From Harmonia axyridis (lineage: Eukaryota; Arthropoda; Insecta; Coleoptera; Coccinellidae), in assembly GCF_914767665.1 (NCBI RefSeq), contig NC_059502.1, positions 26,926,812 to 26,990,811 of the forward strand: DNA of 64,000 nucleotides, written 5' to 3'. This document shows, piece by piece, positions 10,131-22,773 of the stretch. Every line of letters starts with the position of its first letter. Position 1 is the first letter of the stretch. The notes beneath the pieces were generated by a model. The model saw only the letters and a program-made list of their open reading frames with translations. It did no database searches and was not told the origin of the DNA. The position numbers and the translations under genes were made by a program.

Positions 10131-12182
10131 TACAGGGTGAGTCTTCGACTTGTACATATATTTTAACCGAAGATTCCTGAGGTCAAAAGAAACAGTTTTT
10201 TTCGATTCGGCCCGGTTACATAGATACGGGCTGTTGAAAATCGATAAAAAAAAACGTGATTCTCAGCTATATCTCGTAAATGGTCCTATTGAAGAAAATG
10301 ATTTTTCGAATATAGCTTTTCCTTGATGTGATACATCTTCTCCGAACACAAGATTCCCTACACATCTTTCAGTTTCTTCATTATGAACATTACATCACCT
10401 TAAAATACCAGAAATTCAAAGAACCCAACTCTTAAAAGTAATTTGAATGTCCATTGAACAATATTTGGCTAATTTGAAAAATAAAAGTATTCTTCATATT
10501 TTCTCCTACATAGCGCCGTTTTCGAGTAACTTGATCTTAAAAAAAAATTATCTGTAAAATTCGAAAAATTGGGTACTTTGGCTAAATGCAACTCTGTTCT
10601 GTTGTGGAAAAAAACCACAGAAATGAATATTTACTATGATGTCACTTAGTTTGAAAATGAAGTTATTTGAATAAGCTCACCTCAACTCTTTTATTTGATT
10701 ACAAATTACTGAGCTTTGACACAGCTCTTATAATAAGAAGATACTTCATTAAAATCAACATTCTATTTTGAAAAGTCCAGATTTCCCATAAAGCCCATGT
10801 TTAAAAAAGTTTTCACAAAATATAGTCACATTATAATGACAACAATCAATATCCACTAAAGACTGCTGCTATCGAACAATACTGCATTCTTCTTCTGGTC
10901 ATTCAAACTCACATCGAAACATACCACTAAGTACATACTAGACAAATTTTCATGTGATTGAGATTAAATACTTTTATTCTTTTGGTATTCCATAAATTCA
11001 TCCTAGAGCATATGATTGACATACTTCCAAAAGGGCCATAATTGTTTTAATGTGAAAACAAATTAGGTGAGTTGAAAGAAACAGGATATTCTATTGTGGA
11101 TATTTATATTGAATACTTCTCATTTATTTTCAATGCCAAAATCAAAATGAATTAAGTGGTGAAGATGGCTATAATGTACAAATTTTAGAATGAATTTGAT
11201 TACAAGTGAAGTTTAACTCATACATTTTCCATTGATTACAAAGCAATAACATTTCATTTCCATATTTTCATACTGATGGCTTCAATTGATGCAGATCAAT
11301 ATTTTTATGGGATAGTTGGAACAAATCAAATGTTTCATTTCATAAAGGAATTGCTTCCTATCCAAATGCTTAGTGATTTATTTTGTATCCACCGAATTTT
11401 TTTGGGAATTGTTTTTAAATTTCTTGAAAATATGTATGGAACTTCAATATTCTGTTGGGTTTCTTCAAATCTTGATGATTTTCATTTTATGCAAATATAA
11501 TATCAAATATCATAATAACAATAACGGTGTAAACTTTAAATGAATATTTCAGGTTAGAACATATATTATTCGAACTGCTGTGTTTAAATTTGCAACACTC
11601 GAAATTTGAGGTTCAAACTTAAAACCACAGACTACTAGTCTGTGTTAGAACTTTCATAGATGAATATTATTTATTTGAGAATGTGAGGTTAAATGGCAAT
11701 TCTTGTACGAAATGAAATAAACAACGATATATTATAAATGCGATATAATAAATGAATGGATATGAATTATTAATATCAGAGCTAAGCTGATATGGAAGGT
11801 AGCGAGCTCAAGTCGTTATGATTATCGAAAATGAAATAGAAAATCAAGAGAAAAATATCTTTATCGTCAATGAAATTGGGATAACTCATTTATTGTATTA
11901 TAAATACTACTTTGTTCAACAAATGGAATGTTAAAAGTGAGTTTATGATGGTTATTCCAATTAAGTAGCTTATTTCCAAGGTTCAAATTGTATACCTTAT
12001 ACTTGCGGAAACTTCAGTGTTCCGGTTACCAGGGGTGAATTAGCTCATTATGAAAATTTGAAATGGCTATATTTTTTTAACAGGGCCGAATCGGAAAAAA
12101 TTGTAAATGAAAAAATTGTTTCTTTTGACCTCAAGAATCTTCGGTTAAAATATATGTACAAGTCAAAGACTCACCCTGTATA
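10131..12182. mobile_element. Long CAGGGTG-ended element, family C
   Basis: Left end TACAGGGTGAGTCTTCGACT, right end its complement AGTCAAAGACTCACCCTGTA; TA flanks both. Arm similarity runs about 110 bp inward (TTAACCGAAGATTC, CCTGAGGTCAAAAGAAAC and GATTCGGCC in both). The 1.8-kb interior is AT-rich without an ORF over about 75 codons, so it is non-autonomous. A right-end-only relative is at 29984-30062. Confidence 0.75.
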
Positions 12183-14274
12183 CAATAGTGAATTTACTAT
12201 ACAAATGTAATATTATCATAACTGTTGAACCAGAGAACATATTGGAATAATGTTTTCGCTACTTTGCAGCTCAAAAGGGTTATTCTCCATTGATCGCTAG
12301 GGATTTTCAATTTTTCAGGGATATTGCTATTTTATTGGAATATTGAAGGCGAAAGAATATTATGACAGCATTCTTGAATGGCACACTCTCCAGCAAGTCT
12401 CTGCTCTAAAGCGGAATTCGGCCAGTATCGTCGGCTACTAAGTTGATATGGATAACTTTTTTCCTTTTCGATCATTTATTATTGCCGTCAACTTAAAGGT
12501 CATTAGGCTTAACCTTTCTATGGTACTCGTGAAGCGATCAATATAAAACTCTGCAACTCTGTCGATAATAAAAAATTGAATGATATTCCTTGTAAATCAC
12601 GAAAAATTTCATCTCGGTCGAATCCGTAGTTTCGAAATTATCAGGAAAATGAAAATCGCAACAAAAATATTATCGAAACATCTAGTGGACTTTTGCCTAT
12701 CAACGAACTTACCAGTGGGATGCTAGATCTTATTCTATTTTGAAAATTTTAAGTTTCTAGGTTTTCCTTCAATTTTTCGAGTAATGATAAGGTTAGGTTT
12801 CCGCATATTTCAATGAAAGAAGCATCATTGTTTCCTACGATTTATCAAGTTTTACATTTGTACAATAGTTGAAAGAAAACTGCTTTACCGGTGCATTGGA
12901 GCAATGGTATAATCTCACAAAAAATTAAGAGGCGGAGAGGTATCAAATACTCATCTACGTATTAATTAACTTAACAGGTCCGAAGAGTATTATATGGTAA
13001 AATTTATTTTTATTTCAGCAATAAGTGAAGGATAATTTCTGAGTAACGAAACTTGTTGGAAATATATTGAAATAATCCTGCTGTAATTTTATATCATAAT
13101 CCTTTGACTCATTAAAAATCAAAATTTTTGATGGCGCCACGAAATAATAATTCAATTCGAAAACGTTTGCAATCAAAGTCTTGAGACAAATCACAAAAAT
13201 AGAGATTGAATTTATGAACATTCAGAACATCCACATTCTACACATACTTTCTAAGAACACAAGTTATTTATCAGTTGATAATTTTATATGTATTCAACTA
13301 TTTATGTTTTTATTCCATTGGTTGATGAATTTTTTTCAACAAGTCACGTGAATCTAATTGTATAAATAGAAACAAATACCTATTGAGACAATTGTCTAGA
13401 ATCTTAAAGTCAATATCTTATTTTTGGTTCCTAAAGGACGTACCTGCCAAAGAATTTTAATTTTCCTTTGTTTTTTGGGGTAATGCTGTATATTTATGGT
13501 TCATAAGTCCTAGAGTTTTTTTTTTGTGTGATAAATTATATCGCGAAATTGGCATCAATTCGTGATTTACCTACTCATTATCTATCTACGATGACTTCAT
13601 TCCATTTGCCATTTAGATAGTATATTAGTCATATCAGCAAACCACAAATATGTGATGTGATACACCTAATTAGTATTACTCATCCACATCTATTAGAATG
13701 ATTCGGAATGTATGTCGACTATCTATATTCACAAAAAACAAATAGAGTTGAAGGTAAATGTTTTGATGACACATAATTTATATGAGTGAGAATAATAATT
13801 TTTTTATTTATAATAACTGAAAGTATTGATGGGAGTATTTTCAGAAATTATTGCATTATATCAAAATTAGACTTAGAGATTTGAATTTTTCGGAGTTGAT
13901 TTTGGAGTCCAATAATTTCGAAGAAACAATTTTTCTCGATAAAAAGCCAACTGAAATGAAACTCTGAATTTTTTTTTCAAATATTCTACAATATCAAAAT
14001 CTTTTCGCCTAATTTATTAGGAAAATTTTCTATATTATCATAGAAAGAGCATGGATAAAATAATTTGTAACATTAAGTTGTATAGCAAATCAATGAGTGA
14101 AAATAAAAGAGAGTATTTAAAAATTAAGAATTTAGAAATTTCATTTTGAAAAGTTTGCTCTAGAGTCTAGTGGAATATATTTGATCATCCAACAAGATTA
14201 GATTTCCATGAAATCTTCATCTTCAAAATGTAGAATTTGGATCTGCTTCATTATTCTTTTTCGGAATTATATAT
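12183..14274. other. Unassigned AT-rich interval
   Basis: Only a diverged monomer of the dispersed repeat described at 60765 is seen here (about 12535-12665). No gene or RNA recognised. Confidence 0.45.
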
Positions 14275-15641
14275 CGGGTGTCCCAAGGTGAGTGGCCTAT
14301 TAGATTATCATGGAAACTATAGATAGTAAAGATTTCAAATTTTGTGGATAGATATTTGGCCATGTAAGGTACATTTTTAAAATAATTTCACATTTCCAGT
14401 GTTGCCGGATGTACGACAATTTGGCAACAACTTTGTTATTTTGAATGGGACATCCGGTATTTCTATTTTTTTTATGATACTCCATAAAATATTAAATCTA
14501 TTCACTCTTACTTTTCCATCCCTATCTTTAACGGTTTTTGAGTTATTAATTATTTTTCGAAATTTTAGATCAAATTGCCGTATTACGAAAATGACTCTAG
14601 TTCGCTCAATATTTGAGATTTAATTCAGAAATTTTGCAAGTCGTTAGATATTGATCTGATCTGTGTCACTGCTTTTGAATTATGGTTGTCAATAATACAG
14701 GACGGACCAAAAAAAATCATCATTTGCCAAGTTACAAAATTGTAAAAAAGTCTATTTTTTCAAATTAGACACCTAGTATATTTTTCAATTTTTGGAATCA
14801 GTACAACACACTCTACAATTTTCCTATTCACGTCCCTATACATATCTCAACTGGATTCCGAGTTATATGGCGTATATCTTTCTTGAGCCATTATTTATAG
14901 AAAAATCTCGGAACAAAACACCTGTTAGGCAATAATTGTTTATTTTGACATTTATGGATTGAATTATATCGATCTATGAACGACATCGAGAAAATAACAA
15001 TACAAAAGAAATTAATGCTTATTGAATCAATGTGAAATCTAATAAACGCATATAACTCGGAATCCAGTTGAGATAGGTATAGGGACGTGAATAGGAAAAT
15101 TGTAGAGTGTGTTGTACTGATTCCAAAAATTGAAAAATATACTAGGTGTCTAATTTGAAAAAATAGACTTTTTTACAATTTTGTAACTTGGCAAATGATG
15201 ATTTTTTTGGTCCGTCCTGTAATATTGACAACCATAATTCAAAAGCAGTGACACAGATCAGGTCAATATCTAACGACTTGCAAAATTTCTGACTCAAATC
15301 TCAAATATTGAGCGAACTAGAGTCATTTTCGTAATACGGCAATTTGATCTAAAATTTCGAAAAATAATTAATAACTCAAAAACGATTGAAGATAGGGATG
15401 GAAAATTAAGAGTGAATAGATTTAATATTTTATGGAGTATCATAAAAAAAATAGAAATACCGGATGTCCCATTCAAAATAACAAAGTTGTTGCCAAATTG
15501 TCGTACATCTGGCAACACTGGAAATGTGAAATTATTTTAAAATGTACCTTACATGGCCAAATATCTATCCACAAAATTTGAAATCTTTACCATCAATAGT
15601 TTCCATAATAATCTAATAGGCCACTCACCTTGGGACACCCG
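14275..15641. repeat. Hairpin MITE, family B (copy B2)
   Basis: Same ends and arms as B1 (CGGGTGTCCCAAGGTGAGTG and complement), flanked by TATAT-type sequence. At 1367 bp it is longer than B1 because its core M2 is complete. Both arms carry the 74-codon ORF (14399-14623 plus and 15294-15518 minus). Confidence 0.88.
14696..15221. repeat. Hairpin core M2, centre of B2
   Basis: TACAGGACGGACC at the left and its complement at the right, with arms of about 190 bp. The inner arm words GGATTCCGAGTTATATG and CATATAACTCGGAATCC face each other around a 150-bp loop. M1 in B1 is the same unit lacking the inner arms and loop. Confidence 0.75.
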
Positions 15642-16240
15642 ATATATTCCCTCTGATCAGTGAAACAAGCGTAAAAAAAATTATCCTATAGACAACAAAT
15701 ATTTTGCACTTATCTTTGAAATAGGGATATTTTCGGAAGATGATTTCTGATTTCTATCAGAGAGGATATATAAACATTGCTCTGCAGATTACAGCTATTT
15801 CAAAAAAATGTCTAAGAGTGTTCAAGTAACACACAATTTGTTTTCATCCATCCTAATATAAATTCTCAGCCACAACGCGTTTGTCACTGATCTGTAAGTC
15901 AGTGAATATTCTCTTCATGGTTTTATTAATTTAAGAAGTATTGTTATTGAAAATGGACAGGCAGGGCCGACATCAGACATTTTGGCGCCACGGAAAAATA
16001 AAATTTCGCCTTCCTGCTTTGTCCCAATTTATAAGAATTTTCTTTGAAAAAGACTCTGTTATTTCTACTTTGCATCTTTTCAATTTCATATGAAATCGTG
16101 TTTTTGAAATTAAAATCACCTTGTCAAGTTTATCATCACAGGAAGTTCCGTCGATTTATTCAAAAAACGCCCTGAATTGTTTGAAAGTACGACGCTCTAT
16201 AATAAAAAATATTAGTTTTCAAGAGGGAACACCACCACAT
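15642..16240. other. Unassigned interval with a hAT-like end fragment
   Basis: CAGGGCCGACATCAGACA at 15962 followed by TTTTGGCGCC resembles terminal sequence of hAT-type non-autonomous elements. No matching second end or 8-bp target duplication was found, so only a fragment is proposed. Confidence 0.35.
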
Positions 16241-16648
16241 GATATTTTCGTGATCTGTCAATATTTGCCTAAAGGAGGAAGGACAAAAATAGTATGAGGT
16301 GTTGCCAGAACGATTGAATGAGCAGTAGAAGTTAGGCATATTACAATAGTTCCAACTTTCGTTGAGAGGTTACCATTCACGTATACATTATCACAAAAAT
16401 ACATTTTTGTCTCTTTTGTAATGATTCTTCTGTAGGATTTTTCACGAATAACTCTAAAATGCATCAGTTCTTTGTAGGGATACCGTATCATCAATTATTT
16501 TGCGAAAAACGATAAATTGCCAAAATTATTATGTTTTTTCATTCACAAATCAAAAAAATTTGAGATACTACAATGTATATTATTATTTGAAGAAATGATG
16601 TGAGAACACCATAAAAATCGGTGTTTCGTAAGGAGAAATATCTCTAAC
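16240..16648. repeat. Dispersed repeat R2, copy 1
   Basis: Shares ordered blocks with 51640-52330: CACGAATA, then ATCAGT with TTTGT, TTTTGCGAAAAACGA, and ACACC followed by CATAAAAATCGGTG. Family unknown; no ORF shared. A third, partial copy lies at 56395-56745. Confidence 0.5.
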
Positions 16649-16935
16649 TGTAGTCTACGTAGTGTTTACGTGGATTCCAGTACCTATTTGTATTTCATTT
16701 TCCTTGTTTTATGAACAATCCCCTCGTTAGCCTTTCCACATTATTTGTATTTTCATTTTCATACTATTACACTAGTAGAGAGAACCTATTTGATTTCAAT
16801 AAAATTGGAACTTAACAATTTCTATTTCACTACAACGACTGGTATTTCCATTAAAAAATATTTTTGTATCGAAGAGTTTGTCCTGTTTTATTATCTGACT
16901 TTGCGCTCTTACAATTTGGCGCCCCAGCAAAATGT
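16649..16935 (+). repeat. Possible LTR plus primer-binding site of a gypsy-like retrotransposon
   Basis: The block 16649-16913 starts TGTAG and ends TTACA, contains a polyadenylation-like AATAAA at 16799, and is followed at once by ATTTGGCGCCCCAGC, which resembles the TGGCGCC-type primer-binding sites of some LTR retrotransposons. No gag or pol is found downstream and no second LTR was seen, so at best this is a truncated 5' end. The repeat R2 homology ends exactly at the proposed start, which supports a boundary there. Confidence 0.35.
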
Positions 16936-17004
16936 CCGGTATGCCGGTTCTGGCGTTGGCCCTCAGAAGAAGAAATAGGTTTTAACTTTTTTATTAGTCG
17001 CATA

Positions 17005-17692
17005 TACAGGCTGTCCCGTAAAGACCACGTCAAACCGAGAGAGAATGTATAATAATTATAGATCAAAGGATAATCTACCTGCTATGACAAAATTCCCATT
17101 ATAAAAGTCTTACCGTTTTCGAGATATTTTTTTTGAAAATAATTTTTGCCAATTTCAATAGTTTTGTCTTTACGGTTGGTACAATTTTCCACCTTTTTGG
17201 TTAATTTGTCTATTTCATAGTGATTTCAAAAACACCCTTTTTTCTTTGAATAACAAATAACTTGTGTGATACCTTTTTGAAATCACTATAAAATAGACAA
17301 TTTTTTGGTGTAATGTACAGCAGTAGCTAATTACATGTTAGTTCCACTACGATAGGCTAAACTTCATGAACGAAAGAATCCACTACCAAAATTTTCAATA
17401 AAAATATTTGTCACAGCCTCCCTTTAAAATTTTAGGAGAATGTTTTTAATGTAAACGTTAATATCATTCTTCAGCAATATTTTACTGAAAAAATTAACCA
17501 AAAAGTTGGAAAATTGTACCAACCACAAAGACAAAACTATTGAAATTGGCAAAAATTCATTATTTTCAAAAAAAAAAAAAATATCTCGTAAACGGTAAGA
17601 CTTTTATAATGGGAATTTTGTCATAGCAGGTGGGTTATCCTTTGATATACATCCTCCCTCGGTTCGACGTGGTCTTCACGGGACACCCTGTA
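17005..17692. repeat. Hairpin MITE, family D
   Basis: Left end TACAGGCTGTCCCGTAAAGA, right end its complement with TCTTCACGGGACACCCTGTA; TA on each side. Arms match for about 210 bp (including TCTTACCGTTTTCGAGATAT in one arm and its complement in the other). No ORF. Confidence 0.85.
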
Positions 17693-17859
17693 TAACATTA
17701 AAAAAGTCATGGTTAAACAAAATCGAAAAAAACTTCTTTTCAAAAATACGATAAGAATAATTCCACCCCATCCTACTTGAACACGGTCTCCAAAGGGTTG
17801 ACGCTGCGAATACCGCCTAAAATTCAAGTTTTCTCCTCGCATGATTTCTTAATGGACTT

Positions 17860-18290
17860 TGTGAATGACTCCGCATTGATCGCCCAGAGCATTTCTCCAT
17901 TCAGTTCGTAATATGCAAAATGAGAGTGGTCCTCGATAGCGTGCTCTGAATACGTCCTCTCCTTCAGCGAGCCCATCTTGCGAGGTAAACAAAAAGCGGA
18001 GAGTCAAATATGCATTCTTATTAAAATGAAAAAGATGAGAGTGGAAAAAACGCGGAGAGAAGCGAGGAGAAGAAGCATGAGGAAAGGCATCTCGACGCGA
18101 GATGGAAACACACTTGTGTCCTGGAATAGGCGCTGCACAAAGGCTTCAAGATTGATCGACCTCACGCTCGCTCTGCTCTCACCCTTTCCCGGTGTGTGTG
18201 CCCCACCGTTGCCACCCCTTGTACACCTCCGGTCCCTCACCTTCTGCAGGTCCGTATAAGGGGAGTTTTTCGGGTTGGGGTTTTTTTACA
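17860..18290. other. GC-rich island, no gene recognised
   Basis: Distinctly higher GC than the rest, with several CpGs and overlapping open frames on both strands (17978-18259 plus; 18004-18240 minus), none with a known domain. It could be a regulatory region or untranslated exon of a host gene, or an old gene relic. Confidence 0.3.
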
Positions 18291-18406
18291 TGCTTATTCT
18301 TGGGAAGAGTTATCATTCTGTCGGCATCATTCAGTGGTGGCTTGGGAATATTTATCGTGGATCGACAGATCGTTGGGATTGCGTGGAAGAGCAGAGGTTA
18401 TGTAGG

Positions 18407-18890
18407 TACCGGGTTTTTCACCATAATTTGACCCCCCTTCAACTTTGTTACTAGAAGAGGCACAAAACAATGTTTTCTACAAAAGTCTTCACATAAAATA
18501 TTTCAAATTTTTCCGCTTCTGTGTAGTGCATATTCGATGAATAGTTTCATTCAATGACAAACGTATGTCATATATCGTTGCCAACGAGATAACTCAAAGA
18601 AGCGCATTTTGAATTATCGCAGCCTTCCACTTGAAAACTGATTACTCAGCTTGCCAGGTGGTTCTTAAAATTTGAAACTCTGTCGTATGCAGAATAAGAG
18701 AGATAGGCAAAACATATGTTATATATTAGAAATCAGGGGAAATCAGTGAAATATAGAAAAATATAAAAGGTGTTCCATTTGAAAAAATAAAGTTGCAATC
18801 AAAATGTTGTGCACTATGTATATATTTCGTTTCATCAAATAATTTTGAAGTAACAAAGTTAAAGGAGGGGTACATTTAGTTAGGGAAATG
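18407..18890. repeat. Hairpin MITE, family E (copy E1, right end lost)
   Basis: The left arm begins TACCGGGTTTTTCACC and continues with TTGACCCCCCTTCAACTTTG. The right arm returns as AACAAAGTTAAAGGAGGGGT but the terminal GTGAAAAACCCGGTA is missing. The full copy is E2 (47649-48534). Confidence 0.7.
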
Positions 18891-20575
18891 ACTTTCCTTG
18901 AATTTTGATATGTTGTAGTTCTTGATGGTCTGATCAAAAATGTCTGGAGCCGCGAAGTTCAAAAATTTACAGTTTTCGAGATATGGAGCTTCTGAAAATT
19001 GAATTTTTCCATTTTCTTTTTCGGAATTTGCTCATCAATCCGATACCTCTCATTTATGGTTGGGATGGAATTTGCATGTTAGGAGCCCAGGACCTAACTG
19101 GGAAACAGTCTTCCTCTCTTATATTTGGCACCGCTATCGATAATTTTACCTATACTGCTCCACACTGGCTATGAAATGAGACACAAATTCCAAGATCTTA
19201 CTCACATCTTTTCATGCTTCAAGGTAACGTTAGAATTATTCACATGCTCTAGAAACTACATATTTTGGGTATTTTTTGAAGAGAGACTACAATAACTGTA
19301 TATTTGGTATGAAACATCGGGGAAGTTGTACATTTATTCTCAAGAATAAGAATATAATTTCAACAATTTAAGGTTCACATTCAAGACAATTGGAAAATTC
19401 AAGGGGAGGACAATGTCCAGAACAGTGGCGTACCCAAGGAGGGGATAAGGGGGGTATATGGGTATATCCCTGCCCCAGGAGGAATATCCATTATATGTAA
19501 CAATCTTAACCTTATGTATCACAATCTTATTATGAGTGAGCAAACTTCTTTGGAAAACTTTTTCAAAAGAAGGAAAATTTGAAGTTTTTTTTCTTCATCA
19601 AAAAGTCGAAAGTTATTCAAGGAACAAAAATGTTAGATCTGCCACATTTTCCGGACACCCTATATATGTTTTCTTGGATCTTCCCCAGTTACACTTCGAC
19701 TTATTTTGGGAAGCATCCACTATGTAATGCAATAAAAATATTTAAGAATTAAAAACATTTCAGAATTACAAGATATTCCAGAAAGGGATCCATAAATCCA
19801 CAGTGAATTGTAAACCGTATGATATTAGAGGATTTTTTATTTTTCTGGTGCGCTGAATGTAACTTGGTTTGTTTTATTTTTATATTATGTAGTAGCTCCA
19901 ATAATTTGAATAAATGAATATCATCAATTAAATAGATCCGGTCCGTATTCAGTAGAAATTTATTATAAATGAAGTTTTTATTTTCTTTGAATATAATATG
20001 AATATAATCTATCATCTTTGGAATTTTGACTGCTGAAACTATTTATTTATTCCAATTAACGTGTCTCGGCAGCTATGGCCATTTACACGAGATCATTGAA
20101 CTATTTGAAATGACAAATTTATGTCCAGAAGCTTTGAATACCAAAATTAAATTCACTGCATCATCAAATTACATCTATTCAATAGCGTAATGAACGAACG
20201 AATATTGGCTTTTCAGGATGAATAATAATTTCACGGTATTTTTAATGACGTCAAAAAAATTATAAATGTCAAAATCTAAATCAATAATGCTAGTTACATT
20301 ATAGGAGAAAAGTATTTGAATTTATCATTAGTATTTGTCGAATAACTACAATTTATAATTATCATTAGATAAATAAAATATAATAAAAAAATTACTATGC
20401 ATGGACTGAGATAGTAAAATGTTTAATAATTAATTCGGGTTAGGGGTGAATTTGGAGTCAGAAATTATAAAATGCTCATTCTTTCATGTTGTAGAGAACA
20501 CAGAAGTTCGAATCATTGTTTCACACATACAAAAAATTCCAAATGAGTGAGAGGATCTGTTGAAAAAGTCGGAAA
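18891..20575. other. Unassigned interval with small transposon-end fragments
   Basis: At 19425 CAGTGGCGTACCCAAGGAGG looks like the terminal sequence of a non-autonomous DNA transposon. At 19643-19662 CCACATTTTCCGGACACCCT resembles the right terminus of hairpin family H. No gene is recognised. Confidence 0.35.
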
Positions 20576-20579
20576 TATA

Positions 20580-20800
20580 ATTATTTTTTTTCTGCTAGTA
20601 TTTTCTAGGGTCTGGTGACAGGATCAACATGAAATTTTACGCAATGCTTGTTATTGCTACTTTATATTCCCTAGCAAAATCTGAAATCGATCTAATATGT
20701 TAGCCTCGAAAATATTAGGTATTTTTTTAATATTATGCATGAATTTTATCTGGTTCTGGTTACACGATCAATATAAAATGAAGCTTGCAATTATTATTTT
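20580..20800 (+). repeat. Dispersed ~150-bp monomer repeat, about 1.5 units
   Basis: Two related units about 150 bp apart share CTGGT-A(C)AG/CGATCAA and ATAAAAT or ATGAAATTTTAC blocks. Relatives: 36625-36700, 37030-37150, 59100-59225, 60765-60925 and about 12535-12665. Consensus words: GGTTCTGGTCACACGA, CAACATAAAATTTTGCA. Satellite-like or part of a larger unknown element. Confidence 0.5.
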
Positions 20801-21261
20801 TTATTATTAAATTAGATACAGTTCCTTGTATATATTATAGTTGAATATATAACTATAAAACTCCTAAAAAACTGAAAAAAAACGATAATATAACTCTAAT
20901 GAGAAAAATATCACAAAAACAATTTGAGAAAAAAATACTGAAATCTCCAACTTATGAAAATATAATTAACTCTATTGAAGATCTCTTGCACTCCAGATGT
21001 CGAACCCACTTGAACACGTTCACCGATGGAGCTCCAACAAGGCCCAAAATTTCAATTCTGTTTTCACTGAAATATCAGGCTCTATTTTAAAAGGTCTGAG
21101 ATAAAGAATCTGCAATCAAAAATAAGATTTAGTAGTATTCACCTCCATGTTTAAAATTCAGCAATTTATCACACTAATAAAAAAATATATATTTCATTAA
21201 TTGTATGATGAGGTATGAAATCTGATGTTTAATGTTTCTATTTATGATTAATGAATGCCTT

Positions 21262-21310
21262 CTTTTCAGCCTTGAAAAAGGAACAAGACGTTCCGAAACG
21301 TTTGCAAAAT
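21262..21310 (+). other. Short stem-loop followed by GAAACG, transposon-end-like
   Basis: GGAAC-AAGAC-GTTCC (21280-21294) makes a 5-bp stem, followed directly by GAAACG and preceded by CCTTGAAAAA. The layout recalls hammerhead-like ends of some retroelements, but the CTGANGA core is not conserved. Confidence 0.3.
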
Positions 21311-22041
21311 CATAGTTGATTATTCCTTATTTTTGTCCAAATTCCTGTGATAAATTGCTCAATAAAAAAATAAGGGTTTCCATTTGAAATTCCAATGTTG
21401 ACGAACAAGTAATTTCTCACCCAGATATATTCGCACATACCTCTAGCCAGTTGAGAACTATAAATAAAACCTACGAAACCTTTTTAATATATACAATTTT
21501 CATGTTCGAATATCTCAAAGTATCCATCACCCTATTTTGAAGGCAGATCGTAACTACCAAAGTAGATGATTTGAATAGGGCGGAGAGTTTTTTCTTATTA
21601 TCGTTTTGTCGTGCAAATGATTCTCCGACCTCCCTTTCAGAATTCTCACAAAAAAATCAGCGGTGTATGTGGGTACATCAGAAATTCACATGACAACAAT
21701 TGAAATCCTATCTGAACTTAAAACGAACGTCATTAACATATGTAAGTTTAAAACTTCGCACACATGTAGGTAGTCAAAATCCATCTCGGTGGTAAATACA
21801 AAGTCAACAAGGTCCATTCATGCCATGGAAAAGCTGTCTTGATTACCATATTCACCCTTGCTTCTCTGCTATTTCAGTTCTGAACCCGGTTGGTGATTCA
21901 GGTCCTTTTGGTGGCAGAAGTTCACATATCCCAAAGTAGGTAACCAAAAGTTGTTCCGAAAAGTGGTCGAAATCGACCATTGATTATTAACATGTTGTAA
22001 AAAAACGAAATGTCACATTATAGTAGAGGAAATAATAATTA
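21311..22041. other. Unassigned interval
   Basis: No repeat end, protein or RNA recognised. Confidence 0.4.
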
Positions 22042-22773
22042 TACAGTGTGTCCGGGAGAATGTGGAAAATCTCTCGGCTTTAGATGAAACATAAAAAAAT
22101 AAGATGACAAGTACATCACTTTTTTTTCCTAGCGGCTCTCCCTACGGGGATACGGCCTTCTAAATGACGTCACTGAAAATCCATTTCACTGGAATAAATT
22201 TCAAACTACTTAATATAATTTAAAGAATTTTTGATATAATGAACAGTAGTAAGGATCTCTTAATTTACTGCCCTTAAATTTAAATTAGCTCTTTTAGTTT
22301 ACCAGAGGATGACTAGGTTGTACATTTTGATGCTCACATTTTCAACACCATGTATGATAAGGAGTAGAAAAAAACAAATTTGAATAGATTAAACATTTAG
22401 CTAAAAAAAAGATACTCTTGTTAATCGTCGATAAAATGAACAGTTTTCTAAAAACAAAATAACAAAAGAATTAATATTTTCATTTATATCAAAAAGAACA
22501 ATGAATTTTAATTCTTTTTTCATTTTGTTTTTCGAAAACGGTTCATTTTATCGACAATAAATAGGAATACATTTTTTTAGCTTAATGTTCAAGCTATCCA
22601 AATTTGTTTTTTTCTACTCTTTATCATACAGGGTGTTGAAAATGTAAGCATTAAAATGTACAATCTAGTCCGTATATACGTAGGGAGGGCCACTGGGAAA
22701 AAAATGATGGGAACTTGTCATCTCATTTTTTATCAGAATCCGAGAGATTTCCCACGTTTTCCTGGACACCCTG
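22042..22773. repeat. Hairpin MITE, family H (copy H1)
   Basis: Left end TACAGTGTGTCCGGGAGAAT, right end its relative TTTCCTGGACACCCTGA. Arms share CATAAAAAAATAAGATGACA, CCTCCCTACG and TTCATTTTATCGAC. The right arm is shorter, having lost about 150 bp. Copies H2 (one arm, 43739-43985) and H3 (44721-45579). Confidence 0.8.
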
